Notes under the pieces: generated by a model
What the model saw: only the letters and a program-made list of their open reading frames with translations
The model's database searches: none
What the model was told of the DNA's origin: nothing
Made by a program: the position numbers and the translations under genes
Source of the DNA: Cystobasidium ongulense
Lineage: Eukaryota > Basidiomycota > Cystobasidiomycetes > Cystobasidiales > Cystobasidiaceae
Direction: 5' to 3'
DNA: 64,000 nucleotides
Assembly: GCA_022835595.1 (NCBI GenBank)
Contig: BQUP01000006.1
Coordinates: 819,307 to 883,306, forward strand
Shown here: positions 48,793 to 60,271 of the stretch, piece after piece
How positions within the stretch are numbered: position 1 is the stretch's first letter
How the letters are laid out: the number at the start of each line of letters is the position of its first letter

Positions 48793-51612
48793 TCACAAAT
48801 AGCGAGCAGTGCTCCATACGAGTAAGAGGAGTATTGCTATTAATCCCATTTGTGAACGCGTACTAGAGAAGACGACACGCATGCTTCGTTAGTACGGGAA
48901 TTTGTATGCAAGTATACAAAGGCACTCACAAGTACAAATCCTGCGTGAGTATGAGCATGGCATCATCAGGCAATTGCCGACGACCCTTTGCATCAACAGG
49001 TACCCTCCGGACCGTTGTGAGGTCTGCAGCTACCTCTGTGACCTTAGCTAGTTGAGTTTGTGTTGCTGGGCTTTGCTGACTTCGCTGACTAGTCTGTTGC
49101 GGCTGCGTTACACTCGTAGGTGGCGCTTGTCTCTGGACCTCAGACTTCGTTGCTGCTAATGCGCCAGTATCATTGTTCGGAGCCACTGTTCTAGGATGAC
49201 CTGCTCCGCGCGGCGGAGTGACACTCTCTGAAAGCATTTGGCCATTCCAAGATATGTCCTGCGGACCGCTCCCGTTGTTTCGGCTCGATTCGAGCGTCAA
49301 GCCGTCCGTAGGCAAGGTACTCGTAAAACTGAGCTGTACAGTATTTGCATACCCCTCAACTCTAGCTGCTTTGATGGCTTCACTAGGTCCACTGGATTGT
49401 AACGCTATGCCATTAGCTGAGAGAGTACACTTGATAATCAGCAAAAACGTGTCGCATAACACTCGGCGGCAAGTGGCTACTTACGATACATTGTGCTAGA
49501 ATATTGCAGCCATACGACTTGTTCCTTGGTTGTTGTCTGTGCAGCTTTGCCTTTCGCTGTTATCTTCCAACCAAATATACCAGTCCGTATATCACCCTCA
49601 ACCTCGCCATGTAATGTAGCTTTCCCAGGACTCCAACGTAAGAAGTACGGTGCATGCCCGTATTCTTTTATACATTCCGCAACTTTAGCAGGTGCTCCCG
49701 CGTAAGCGAATATCAATATCCGCTTCACGAATTCCGGTAAATTTTCCTTTTCAAGATCTATCTTGACGGCGTTGACTAAATCCACTTGCTCGCTGCTCGA
49801 CGAACGGATCTTCCACCCTGCATAATCGAGCCTACTCTGTAAGGTACTTCGAGAATCTTCAGAGGCTTCGGAAGAGTTTCCACTAGTACTCGTAGCTACG
49901 CATACGATATCGCCATTATCTGACGAGAGATCGGAGCGGAATACACCTTGTGCTAGCGTATACGTCCGACTTGGTAGGTGTGGATGTATGCCTTTATATG
50001 TGTCTTTCCTGATAACATGGTCTGCGCCACTAGTGCTTTCAAGAAGTTGGGTGTCCTGCAAATGTTCGTTCCCTGAGATGCATAACGACAATGTCTTGTC
50101 AGAATGTATTGCCCCGAAGATATATGCAGGCTAAGCGGAGAACATAGGGCTGCTTACATATGCGGCGTGCTGCAGTGCTGAGTATCGTTCCCAGTACTTG
50201 CTCTGTCGTCACTCCTGACGGTATTTTCGCTTCCCCCTTCATTATAGGTAGACTGCTACCTGGTACGACTTGCGTGTAAAGCGGATTTCCTTGTGTATCT
50301 ACCGCCTTATCCCAATTGCCATTGCTTTCAAGCAGCTGTTCCACCTTCTGTCTCGCTTGCAAAATTGCTCTAGCCGACTTGTGATTATCATCGAATGGAA
50401 CTTGCGGCGGTAAGCTTGACCCGCTTTCCTGTCCTGATGTATCCGTACTGCGCGGTACGTCTCCGTTACTGTGCGAAACGATAGCAGGTTTTGTTACAGC
50501 ATGACCGTTCGCATCCTTCCTAGTCTGTCCCGTCCCAGCACTTCTAGGCTGACCATGTTTTTTCAGATATTCTTCAATCTTATAAATATGCGACAGCCTC
50601 TTGCTGACCATTTTACTAGCGAGTGGGAAAGGAGAAAGACCTTGAGGGTCTATTTGAAGGTAGTAGTAACACCAGGTTCCAAGGCGACCATTCTTCTCAA
50701 AAGTTTTAAGGATCCAGCCGTTAAGAACCATTTGTGCTCTTGTTCGACCATGCACGTGGGGTACTTTTGACGTTTCTATCGATGTTGCGGCAAACCAGAT
50801 CGTACCATCTGACGTAGCTTCCACTCGTTCGATAAGTGAGACATCTCGTGGCCTGATTCCGGTGTGAGTGTAATAGTCAGTCTACCTAACCGAAGGATAT
50901 CGTTGATTAGAAGTAGCAAGTGCAGGGTGGCGCACCTTGCTGTACCTGGGACATGCATGTTCATGTATGTCATCGAAGTGGAGTTGTTCAGATCCGCTAC
51001 TAGGTTGCCTGAATCGTACCTGGATGCACGCAACGCAGATATCCAATGTTACTGTGATACGTAGTCGTCTGCTGCGCCGAAACATTCGGTACTCACCAGT
51101 CGTCCCACAGACTTCTTCTGCCGACCACTTCAAATACTTGCTCTGGCGTAAAACCCTGAATGAATAGTGCACTTTGAATTGATCCATGAATAGTCGTTAC
51201 TATGTTGCCCTTTTGTCGTCTTTTTCACGCTCTGCGCGAGCACAGTCTCCACTTACCCTCTGAACAGCGGAACCTTCTTCTGCTTGCCGGACACGCTCGC
51301 GACGCTCTTCTTGACGTGGACCGTCACCCTTTTCTCGTGGGTGCTCACTTTATCCCAATCTGTGTCAATATCTAGCTGCTTCAAGCTAGCCATTGCTTGT
51401 TCGATCGTATGTATGTGCAAAGCATCCTCTTCGCTGACTGTATTGGTGTTCAAGCTTGATGAGCTGCTTGATTCATCTGCAGGTCGCGCAGAGGTATACG
51501 CAGCGGCATGGCCATTGCTTGCAGATGCTTTACCTGCTTCTAGGCGCTTGTTCACTGCCGTGTCTTGCTCTTCGTACTGCCGTCGCCCATGTGTCGGCTT
51601 CAGTGACAGCAT
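48793..51612 (-). CDS. Tandem START-domain protein with C-terminal membrane anchor
   Basis: Spliced minus-strand reading gives an N-terminal Ser-rich segment, then a START domain: KKVPLFRGALFIQGFTPEQV, FEVVGRRSLWDDWYDSGNLV, VEATSDGTIWFAATSIETSK and WCYYYLQIDPQG. A linker of about 100 aa leads to a second START-like domain: LPIMKGEAKIPSGVTTEQVL, ARRIWNEHLQDTQLLEST, GDIVCVATSTS, AGWKIRSS, LVNAVKIDLEKENLPEFVKR. A beta-rich segment follows (WSPGKATLHGEVEGDIRTGI, QVVWLQYSSTMY), and the last exon encodes one hydrophobic helix (MGLIAILLLLVWSTARYL) directly before the stop at 48793-48795. START domains bind lipids, so a tail-anchored two-START protein suggests lipid handling at a membrane surface. 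The start is uncertain: an ATG at 51719 (MASTVIAPVPRSREES) could be joined through a 44-base intron. Confidence 0.75.
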
Positions 51613-52440
51613 CGCTGAACAGTCAGATGGATCACGCTCACCTGGCTAAAGTCGATGCTCTCGTCTATGATGCTCTCTTCGCGCGACCTGGGCACGGGCG
51701 CAATAACGGTACTGGCCATTGTGCACGACACGCCCGAGTGACTTCGCCTTGCATGAGCATGAAGAAAGAAGAAGCGCAGTTGTCTTCATCATTGCAGTGA
51801 AAGAGCGTGATCGGCGGCTGAATGGCTTAGAAGCATTCGACGGGTCGAAGCAGTGATAGGAACCTCCAGGTCATGCTACTGTGCGTATGGCTTCCATTCT
51901 AAGTACGTGTATCTTGGTGTTGTCTGCAATTGCCTTGGGAAGTTCGGTTCTTGGTGGCGCACTTTTTACACCAGCCAGCGAGCAGGCGTGCGGGCATGTG
52001 ATGCGGCGCTATCAAGTCAGAGGCGGTGACTGAGCCTTGAATACTGAGCAGGCTGTCTCTCCGATATGCAGGACTGAGGAGCAAGCTCTGGAAAGATGCT
52101 GTCCATCAACCACTCACTTTCTCGATTGCCTTTCGTACAAAGTCACGAGTCTGAAGAAGCTTATCGCTGTCGACACCACCAGAAGCTATGCCTGCTGACA
52201 GCCAATTGCTGTTCGTATGCGCCATAGTCTTATTCGTCGACTGGAAGCCGTCCCGCTCGTCCAGCGTACGCAAAGTCCGCCCGTGTCCGCCGCTCTCACT
52301 TTGCCGTGCGTGCCTTCGCGCCGAAGAGAGCGAGAGAGAAGTACGAGTCAACCACATCTCTTGCTCTTGCCTCTTGAACATATTTATAAGCCATACACTT
52401 GTCACCCTTGCAGGTCACTCGTCGCTAGAGTAGAGCACAA
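51613..52440. other. Region between the START gene and the aminotransferase
   Basis: Divergent promoter region. It contains a possible extra minus-strand exon at 52118-52225, listed separately, and a candidate alternative start at 51719. No other gene is evident. Confidence 0.4.
52118..52225 (-). other. Candidate short coding exon, possibly the 5' end of the START gene
   Basis: An ATG at 52225 opens MAHTNSNWLSAGIASGGVDS, continues DKLLQTRDFVRKAIEK and then meets a perfect GTGAGT donor. The amphipathic, charged composition looks coding. I could not find a unique downstream acceptor that joins it in frame to the START gene, so it may be a distal first exon, a small separate gene, or chance. 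Confidence 0.35.
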
Positions 52441-54304
52441 TGGCCTCTCTCGCACGCTCGTCCGCGCGCTTGCTGCGTCCTGCGGCCTCTTCCACACCTC
52501 TCCAGCTTCGAGCAAGTAGTGCATCGCAGAGCAGCAGCAATCCCATCCGGCGGGCACTGGCAGCTGCTTCCATCCACACAAGCTCTCGTCTCCAGAGAAC
52601 AAGCGAAAAGAAGATCACAGAGGAAGAAGCTAGGCAGATTGCGGCGACCCACCATCATGGTCGCTCCCAGCAGCTCGCTTCTCAAACGCCAGCCGTCGAC
52701 TTTATGACGGGAGAGATGCGCATGCAGGCGGATATTGATGTGCGCTCACCTTCCTACTACGGATCCCTTACCCCAACCATTACTGACAATCCCCGTCTTG
52801 CCTACCTTTATGACGCATGCAGCCCTCCGCTCTTCAAATCGAACAAACGCCTGAACCGAAAAAGATGCTGCCTGCATCGCAATTACAATTCGGACATAGC
52901 TTTACAGACCATATGCTCTTGATTCCGTGGTCACATTCAACAGGCTGGGGCGCTCCTACAATCAAGCCATACGGTCCATTGAATCTAGACCCTTCTTCAA
53001 CTGTCCTCCACTATGCGTGCACCCTGTTCGAGGGGATGAAGGCCTACAGAGATGCTGAATCAGGCCGAGTTAGCTTGTTCAGACCCGATAAAAATATGGC
53101 TAGAATGAATAGTTCTGCTGCAAGATTAGCTTTCCCTGTAGGATTTTACCTCTCTCATTCAGAATCCTCGAGTATTCCCGAAACACGTGCTGATCTACCA
53201 CTGCCTGCTATCGCATCGCGCTTCTTGTAGACTTTCACAGGCGAGAACCTCACCGAGTGTATCAAGAGGCTAGTGTCTCTCGATAAGAACTGGATTCCAT
53301 CGGAACCTGGTCATTCCCTCTAGTCAGTCCAATTATCAGACTGCCATCGTTCCTCGTCGGTCGGACTTGCATACTGATAGTCGCTTATACTATTCGCAGT
53401 ATCCGCCCTACCATGATTGGCACGCAAGCAGCTCTTGGCGTAGGTGCATCTACCGATGTCCTCCTCTTCGTTATTTGCTCCCCCGTAGGACCCTACTACA
53501 AGACAGGCTTCAAGCCTGTTTCATTGCTTGCTACTACTACCGATGTCCGAGCCTGGCCTGGTGGCACTGGTGGATACAAGGCAGGTCCTCCTCCCACCTA
53601 TACGATAGATTGCATTGAACTAATCCGTTTCGGGTACTTCAGCTTGGATCCAACTATGCTGGTGGTGTAGTCCGTAAGTGATGCCGAGCTTCATCTTCCT
53701 ATGGCTAAAGTGCTAACTACATCTATACATGCAGCTCAAATGGCTGCAGCCACAGAGGGATATCAGCAGATTCTATGGCTATTCGGCGAAGATCACCAGC
53801 TCACAGAAGTCGGCACGGTACGTGCATCAAATGTCCTTCAGAACGCTTTTACCATACTAATGTCTCGCCTCTATTGCAATTTCGCAGATGAACCTCTTCG
53901 TCGTCCTCGAAGATGCAGAAGGCAATACCGAGCTCATCACACCTCCACTAAAAGACATTATTCTGCCAGGAGTAACACGAGATTCCGTTCTAGCATTAGC
54001 CAGAGATCATGCATCAGGAAGCCTAAACATTGCAGGATTACCAAAGAACTTCAAAGTAACAGAAAGGAATTTAACAATGCCACAAATTAGAGATCTACAA
54101 TCTCAAGGTAAATTAAAAGAAATGTTTGGTACTGGTACTGCTGCTGTTGTCTCTCCTATTAAAGAAATCGGCTATGATGGTGAAAAAGTACCGGTTCCTG
54201 TTGGTGATGATGGTTTGGGAGATGTCGCTAGAGCTATGCTTAGAGAAATCACGGGTAGACAGTTGGGTACTATTGAAAGTGACTGGAGCGTTGTAGTTGA
54301 TTAG
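52441..54304 (+). CDS. BAT1: Branched-chain amino acid aminotransferase, mitochondrial
   Basis: PLP fold-type IV enzyme that exchanges the amino group between Leu/Ile/Val and 2-oxoglutarate. The N-terminus [20 protein letters not shown] is a mitochondrial presequence. Core motifs: [77 protein letters not shown] with the PLP-binding Lys, [29 protein letters not shown] and [12 protein letters not shown]. At least six introns are needed. One (53581-53642) has a GC donor (TACAAG/GCAGGT) with a normal AG acceptor, and the protein motif is intact only if this GC-AG intron is removed. Another (52740-52822) joins MQADID to PSALQIEQ. The 3' part is noticeably AT-richer than the 5' part. Length and motifs are complete. 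Confidence 0.94.
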
Positions 54305-54944
54305 GGGAGACGAGATCGCGAATTGATGTTGAAAAAGTCTGAAAGCATAGTACAATACCCCTGTATGCCGAACGCCGTTGCACAAAGCTCTGGCGGCTCC
54401 AGCCAGGTAGAGAAGCTCAAGCATCGGCGATCTTACAGAAGACGATTTTATGAAGCGCAAGTGCCAACAGAAACCTTGAATGGCCGGGTTGTCAAGCCGC
54501 TATGAGCACCTAATACTGCAAAAGTCTCCGCAAAGTGTAGCTCAAGCTGAAATGAACGCAGTCTATGTTTTACTCAAGAAATGCTATCTATGCGAAATAG
54601 TGTATCGAAACATCAATAGAAAAGTCACTGAGGTATTGCTACATGTTTTCATAAACAATGATTCTAAATGTCAGTTTAAGGAAGATGAGGTCTTGAGAAG
54701 CTACAAATAGGGTCTCAAGTGTATAGACGTATACCGATAAGGTAGTACGTATGCGTCGGCGAGTAACAGCCTCTAAAGTAGGGATGGAATCGATGATGGT
54801 CGAAATTTTGGCGATAGAGATGCACCACTAACAGAAAGGAAACCTGGCTGGTGATATGGTTGACGGATATTGACATACCTCAGGCCGAAGGATGATGGTA
54901 GTCTATAATCATCAGGAAGGCGTCTTGCAGGCATGGTCTTCATG
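54305..54944. other. Convergent intergenic region
   Basis: About 640 AT-rich bases between the stops of the aminotransferase and the TRP-like gene. I see nothing but likely 3' UTRs. Confidence 0.5.
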
Positions 54945-57735
54945 CTAATTACGGGAGAAGAAACCCTTGATACCCTTCTTCGGTCCATTCAGACTTGATG
55001 AACTGGCATTGCTTTGGGGATCAGCGACTACCGTTCTATCCGATATAGATCCCGATTCTCTACTAGGATCAGAAGCGAAAGGAGGATGTATAGCTTGTGC
55101 TTCTTGACTTGGTGATGAGGGCGTTGGGAGGTAGAGCTGCGAAACGGGAGGTGGATGATTTCCATCCGAGTTGTATCCGTCATGCGAAGGGTACCCATTT
55201 TGATACCCGTTCGATGTAGAGTAGGCATTCTCGTAGTCCTGGTTAGACCGACTAGCATTATTATAGCTCCCATTTCGATATTGTCCTTCATCGGCTTCAA
55301 GTCCAGTGATGCGAGGATGCAGGAATGGCCTAGCTAGTTTCTCGCCTGTCGCTGCATCTTTCTCAGACATTGCGTTTGCATGTATCTGTATAGCGCGATC
55401 TCTTGCTGCCTTGCCCCAAAGAATTCCAACTCCTGCGTTGTATACCGAGACAATAAAGAGGATGACAGTCATGATGCCTTGCACAGCAATAAGGACGAAT
55501 CCAAGTACAGCCCTACAAGAGAGAATGCAAGTTGTCTTAGTTTCTAGATTATCTCCGGGAATAGTACAGTATTTACTCACTTGATGATTCCATTGTAATC
55601 CAGCTTGGCCCAGAATGCGATCAGGAGTCCATAAGATACTAATTTGAAGAGTTCCAAGAAGATCATCAAGACATTACTCCATCTATTTGCGAAAGGTCTC
55701 CAAACGATAAAAGAAACGAATACTACCGCCTGTATAACTATAAGAGGGATAAGTTGAACTAACCCATGACCTTGAGCGAAAGCTACAAAGGCAGCAGAGC
55801 AGAAAGCAGCTCCTGCTAGCAGCAGTAAATACCCTTGACCTGATTTCTTGAACTGAGAAGTGACAGTACTCCATCTAAGACTGACTTTCTCATCTGGATT
55901 GTTTAAAGATCTATGTGCTACTTTAGATAAATGCCAATAGATACCAAAAATAGCTAGATGTATCCAAACGAAAGTTAAGGCAGCTAAGAAAACAGCTAAC
56001 CAACCTGAATCTGTTTTATGTATGAACTGCCAAAAGATGAATAATATCAATGGAGTATACGCTGATAAGAAAATTCGTAGCCAGTTTGTCCATGCGAAGT
56101 AACGGAAATTATGAGCTCCTGTTCTTTTATGCTTGATGGCGGAATAGATCGCTACTCCAACTGCGGCAATCAAAGTGATAGCTATCATTAGACAGCATAG
56201 TAGGAGAAAGAAGATGAGAACGCTGAAATAGACAGCATTAGCTTTTTTCAAAAATACCGTGTCCGGAGTGAGGTGTAGTTTAAACTTACGTCATGAAAGC
56301 ATTGGCAAAGGTGATACCGATGTTTGAAGTAGAAGTTTCGATACCCGAGACTAGATTGTAACTTGGGGCAGCTTGTACTTCTGGAACAGAGTACTGTTCA
56401 GCCGATTGAGATTCGGAAGTAGCGAATGATTTCGTATTGTTTCCTATAATCGATTCATCCACATTTGTAAGGTTTCGATATAGAGCCACCCCATTTTCTG
56501 CGATAACGTTGTATGTCTGTCCTTCCACATTGCGCCCTCCGGTCTTATATCGCATTCGATCGATTGCATCGTTTATTGGCCTTGCGAAGATCAGACCTTG
56601 TGCCCAAACAAAATTCAGTGTAAAGTTCCTGGTAGGTAAGAAAGCGTAAGTCGTGAAGGTTCAAATGTCTCTCCGCAGTTTAATGCGACCTACTTGTAGA
56701 CCAAAGGATAGTCCAACGACAAGAATCCACAAAGAGCAACATGTTGAAAGTAGGAAAGGATAGTGGCGAATCTCCATTCCGGGCCGCTTTTGTAAGGAGA
56801 AATAGGCCAGAAGGAATGTACCAATGCGACGATGAAGGCGAAAATCGTCATTCCGATAGTCGCCCAGCGTACTGCGTCCATGTATACTGTATGTCCATTT
56901 GATAATGACGCTCCTAAACATAGCGCTTCGTTTCCTGTTTCTTGGTTTATCAAGGTGATCTGGGCGTATGCGTCTAGGTCGGGTACTGTAAATGCTATCC
57001 CTGGCAGGTCGATGTTTCTAAAATTGTAAAGTAGCGGGTGGGATGGAGAAGAGATTTCATATTGTCATTAGTCATGCTTTGGGGCGAGGTGGATCGTAAT
57101 TGATGGAATAGGAACGCTTACAATGAGCTAGGCAGAATGTATGCGAAACTGCCATCGAACTGATACTGCGGGAGGGGACATAGTGCACCGCCAAGGATAT
57201 CGCATAGATTGGCGGTGATATTGATGTACTGTCAAATTTTGAGCGTATCAGCACACGATGCTTACAATTACTCTCATTACGATACCAGGCTCTTGAATAG
57301 CGGCTCACATTCTTTCCGTACGCATACAGCTCGATGTTCAGATCAGCGTTGAGGTTGGCCGCCACACTTCTTGCGCTGATATCGAAGCCCACGCTATGAT
57401 TACCTCTGTCGGAGTAGGAAAACAAGTTAGTTTGACGTTGTGATTTTCACTATAGTTATCGGGAGGCCTCCTTACGGATAGTATCTGATATCGAACCTGT
57501 CGGCGTTTACAGCTCTTCCAGTGCTACAGTAGGTAACCTCTTTCGTGTCTGCATGACGAGAGCGGCGATGACAAGACAGAGCAGAGTTGACGGGTCAGTT
57601 GAGAGATATTGGGTCATGCAGTGTACCAAGCAGGATAGACGTACAAATGACGTTCTCAGCAGCCGTGCTGCTTAACAAGGCAGAGAGAGCGAAGATCGCA
57701 GCAAGACGCCGCCGCGCAGAGAGCAGGTGCAGCAT
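54945..57735 (-). CDS. TRP/Flc-Pkd2-type membrane protein
   Basis: The ATG at 57735 opens a signal peptide (MLHLLSARRRLAAIFALSAL, LSSTAAENV). An ML-like lumenal/extracellular domain follows: YCSTGRAVNADRFDIRYYPD, VGFDISARSV, YINITANLCDILGGALCPLP and Q-F-DGSFAYILPSSL. A stretch of about eight or nine membrane helices comes next (RWATIGMTIFAFIVALVHSF, TVLIFFLLLCCLMIAITLIA, WLAVFLAALTFVWIHLAIFG, LIPLIVIQAVVFVSFIVWRP, VLGFVLIAVQGIMTVILFIV), then a Ser/Asn/Tyr-rich cytosolic tail ending GIKGFFSRN. This is the architecture of fungal FLC/TRP proteins (yeast Flc1-3, fission yeast Pkd2), linked to calcium handling, cell-wall maintenance and once to FAD import into the ER. About six introns; stop at 54945-54947. 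N-glycosylation sites (NITA, NLT) occur in the lumenal parts. Confidence 0.88.
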
Positions 57736-58314
57736 CGTCGGGAGAAGCTTCTTTTTGGGGAATGGCCAGAAGTATGCCTAGTTGGGTGTGTTGGTGATGG
57801 AGGTCTGAACTCCCGTCTACCTGCTTTCTATGCTATCTTTCTTGCTTGCTGCTTCCTAACTGAGCTCTTTACCCGTCTCACTGACGGACGCTTGGACCAG
57901 CTGGCCTGCCAGCGACTGCGTGTGTGTCGGACAGGAGAGCTTCCCGGGCAGCCTGCAGCGTCGTTGTATGTACAGTACGATATGGTATCGACCAGACCCA
58001 GCTCTGCTCTGCTCTGCGTCGATATTGCTGCGAATTCAGAGCTCTTTACTTTTTTCGATTGCAATTGCTCTTTCTGACTGAGAAAGTTGACGACACCGGG
58101 GAGGATTAGGTAATGTTGATATTGACAAGTAAGGGACAAGTTAGTAGTATGAGACTTGCTAGTAGTTATTTGAAGTGAATCGTGCTGCTGCGAAAGAGTC
58201 TCCAGTATCTTATCGATAGTCTTCCTCAGAGTCGCATCAGCCAGCCAGCCCACGCCACAGTCTACTCAGAATCGCTCGAGCATCCCCGACAGGTTGGCAG
58301 TGCACCATCAAGCA
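57736..58314. promoter_or_regulatory. Divergent promoter region between the TRP-like gene and PNC1
   Basis: About 580 bp between two divergent start codons. Open frames on either strand here show no protein character. Both promoters must lie within it; I see no decisive motif. Confidence 0.5.
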
Positions 58315-59364
58315 ATGGCGAAGAACAGGCAGACTGCACTTCTCATAGTGTGAGGAAGATAGTCAACCAAGCTTCAGGACTGCTCTTCCTTGCTGAATCC
58401 GGTCTCCTCATGGCAATGACCTCCTCGATCACCCCGTTCGTATACTCGCAGGGATGTACAGAACGACTTCCTGCCCCCAGAAGGCAAGCTGGCTGTTGAA
58501 GATGGACGCAGTATACTGTCTCCCATCTGTGAATTCCTAGATGTTGCCCAAGGCTGGCCATGGGTGAAAGTAGTAGCTTCCCAGGTAGGCTCAATAATTC
58601 CATCTGACAGGTCTAGAGTAATGACTTGGACCATGCTGATGCCGTATACAGGACTACCATCCCCAAGGCCATGTTTCCTTCGTCACTTCCCATCCAGGAT
58701 GCGGAGATAAGGTATTCAAGTCTATAACCGTCAAAACCCCAAGAGGAGAAGATGCCGAACAGATTCTCTGGCCTGAACATTGTGTATGTCCTCGGGCTAG
58801 ACGAGTCAAGTACTACGAAACCCCAAGCTGACTTGGCTCTTCTTTCAGATCCAAGGAACAACAGGTTGCGAAATCGAAAGTAGCATACAGGCAGCTTTGA
58901 AGGGTTGGCAAGCCAGAGGTCTCTACCATCTCGTACAAAAGGTATTGTTTTCGTGATCGTCATAACATGCGTGCAATGCTGTCCAATTCTGATGAGCGGG
59001 AAAATAGGGCACGGACAAGCAAATGGACGCATATTCAGCGTTCGCTTCGCCCTCTATGCCTTCTATAAGACAGGCTATCGATAAAGGTACTTCCCGAACA
59101 ACAGCAACGCAAGACTCTCCTTTAGCTTCTTACTTGCACTCGCATGGAGTACAGGAAATAGTTATAGTTGGAATAGCAACTGATGTATGTGTGAAAGCAA
59201 CTGCGGAAGATGCACTAGCGTGCGGATTTGAGATTATACTTGTTGAAGAGGCTATGAAAGGTGTCGAGGACGAGGCATCAGAGAGAATGGCTAGGGAATT
59301 TGGGCATATGGATAGCGTGAAGGTATTTAGTCGTGTTAGAGAAGTCCATAGTCTATTGTGTTGA
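58315..59364 (+). CDS. PNC1: Nicotinamidase
   Basis: Isochorismatase-fold hydrolase that converts nicotinamide to nicotinic acid in NAD+ salvage and relieves nicotinamide inhibition of sirtuins. Exon 1 (MAKNRQTALLIV) is short and joins to VDVQNDFLPPEGKLAVEDG, with the catalytic Asp. DYHPQGHVSFVTSHPGC supplies the metal-binding Asp and His residues. Next are EQILWPEHC, then QGTTGCEIE, HLVQKGTDKQMDAYSAF with the catalytic-type Lys, and the Cys loop GIATDVCVKATAEDAL with the nucleophilic Cys. It ends SRVREVHSLLC. Five exons with GT-AG introns. The ATG sits in a short leader behind the divergent TRP-like gene. Length of about 240 aa is normal. No targeting signal is apparent. Confidence 0.93.
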
Positions 59365-60271
59365 TGCTCGAATTACTCTCAGCCTTCGCGCCTGAAAAAG
59401 AAGGAGCTTGGGCCGCCAGCCATGAGTAGGGAAGGGTTGCAAGGTGCGGCCGACCGTTGAGGCACTCGGAATTCGCGCGAAGAGCACGTGGTTAATCGAG
59501 AGTTCAACGGAAGGCCTGGGAGTATTCGCGAAACAGTACCTTATGAGGCTAACCATCATCTTTGAGTAGGTTAAGTTACTCGGTGAGCTCGATGCTGAAC
59601 GTGCACTCTTTGGTTTTTTTTGGTGTGACATACGGCGAATTTCTAGTCAAGTCCAGGTATAGCACAGGCCGGCACCATTCTGAGGGCACGTAACACCCGC
59701 AGCAATGCTATCAAGGTATGAGTTGGTACTGAAGTGGAACGTGTGCAGTCGTGAGAGGTTCCAAAGCTTGAAGACAGTCCAATTCCAATTGGCTATTCAA
59801 AGGTCGAAGAAAGAAAGAAAAGCGGCTCCGATCATCCTTTTCATTCAGAGCGCCCGTCGGTGCGGGGTAAAATAGGCGAGGAATTCTAATTCGGGAAGCA
59901 CATGGGAAATACAAAAAAACCCCAGTTGCATTCAAACCAAATTTACTGCCCTTTCTGTCGATGCCGGAAGCGTGCGGGCGAGAGAAGGGAATTGACCACT
60001 CGTGCGCATGCGCTGGCTACTGGCTGGTTGAAACGTTGTAATTGAATGCCGGTTCCTGGAAATATACCGTACCGTACTTGATTGCTTCTTTCCTTTCCTT
60101 GTATTTATCCATCCTGCAACGCTTTCGCATAGACACACTCCCGCACCTTCAGTACTATTACTGGTTGTGCTGGAATAAAGCAGGCTCCGTTACTCAAGAA
60201 AGCCGCACCTGCCGCATACTACAGATCGATTCACCCAGACAGTCCTCAATCGGCTGCAAGTTGATCTCGCG
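59365..60271. other. Upstream region of the GIT1-like transporter
   Basis: About 900 bp with no gene seen. It contains a CACGTG E-box (59485-59490). The 150 bases before the ATG are CT-rich (TCCTTTCCTTGTATTTATCC). Confidence 0.45.
59485..59490. promoter_or_regulatory. CACGTG E-box upstream of the GIT1-like gene
   Basis: CACGTGG matches the high-affinity Pho4 site of yeast phosphate regulation and lies about 780 bp upstream of a transporter whose yeast relative is phosphate-controlled. Six-base motifs occur by chance, so weight is low. Confidence 0.3.

Noticed and set aside
52740-53650. Apparent frame changes in the aminotransferase gene
   Set aside because: They are resolved by introns (including one GC-AG) that restore all conserved motifs, so the gene is not broken.
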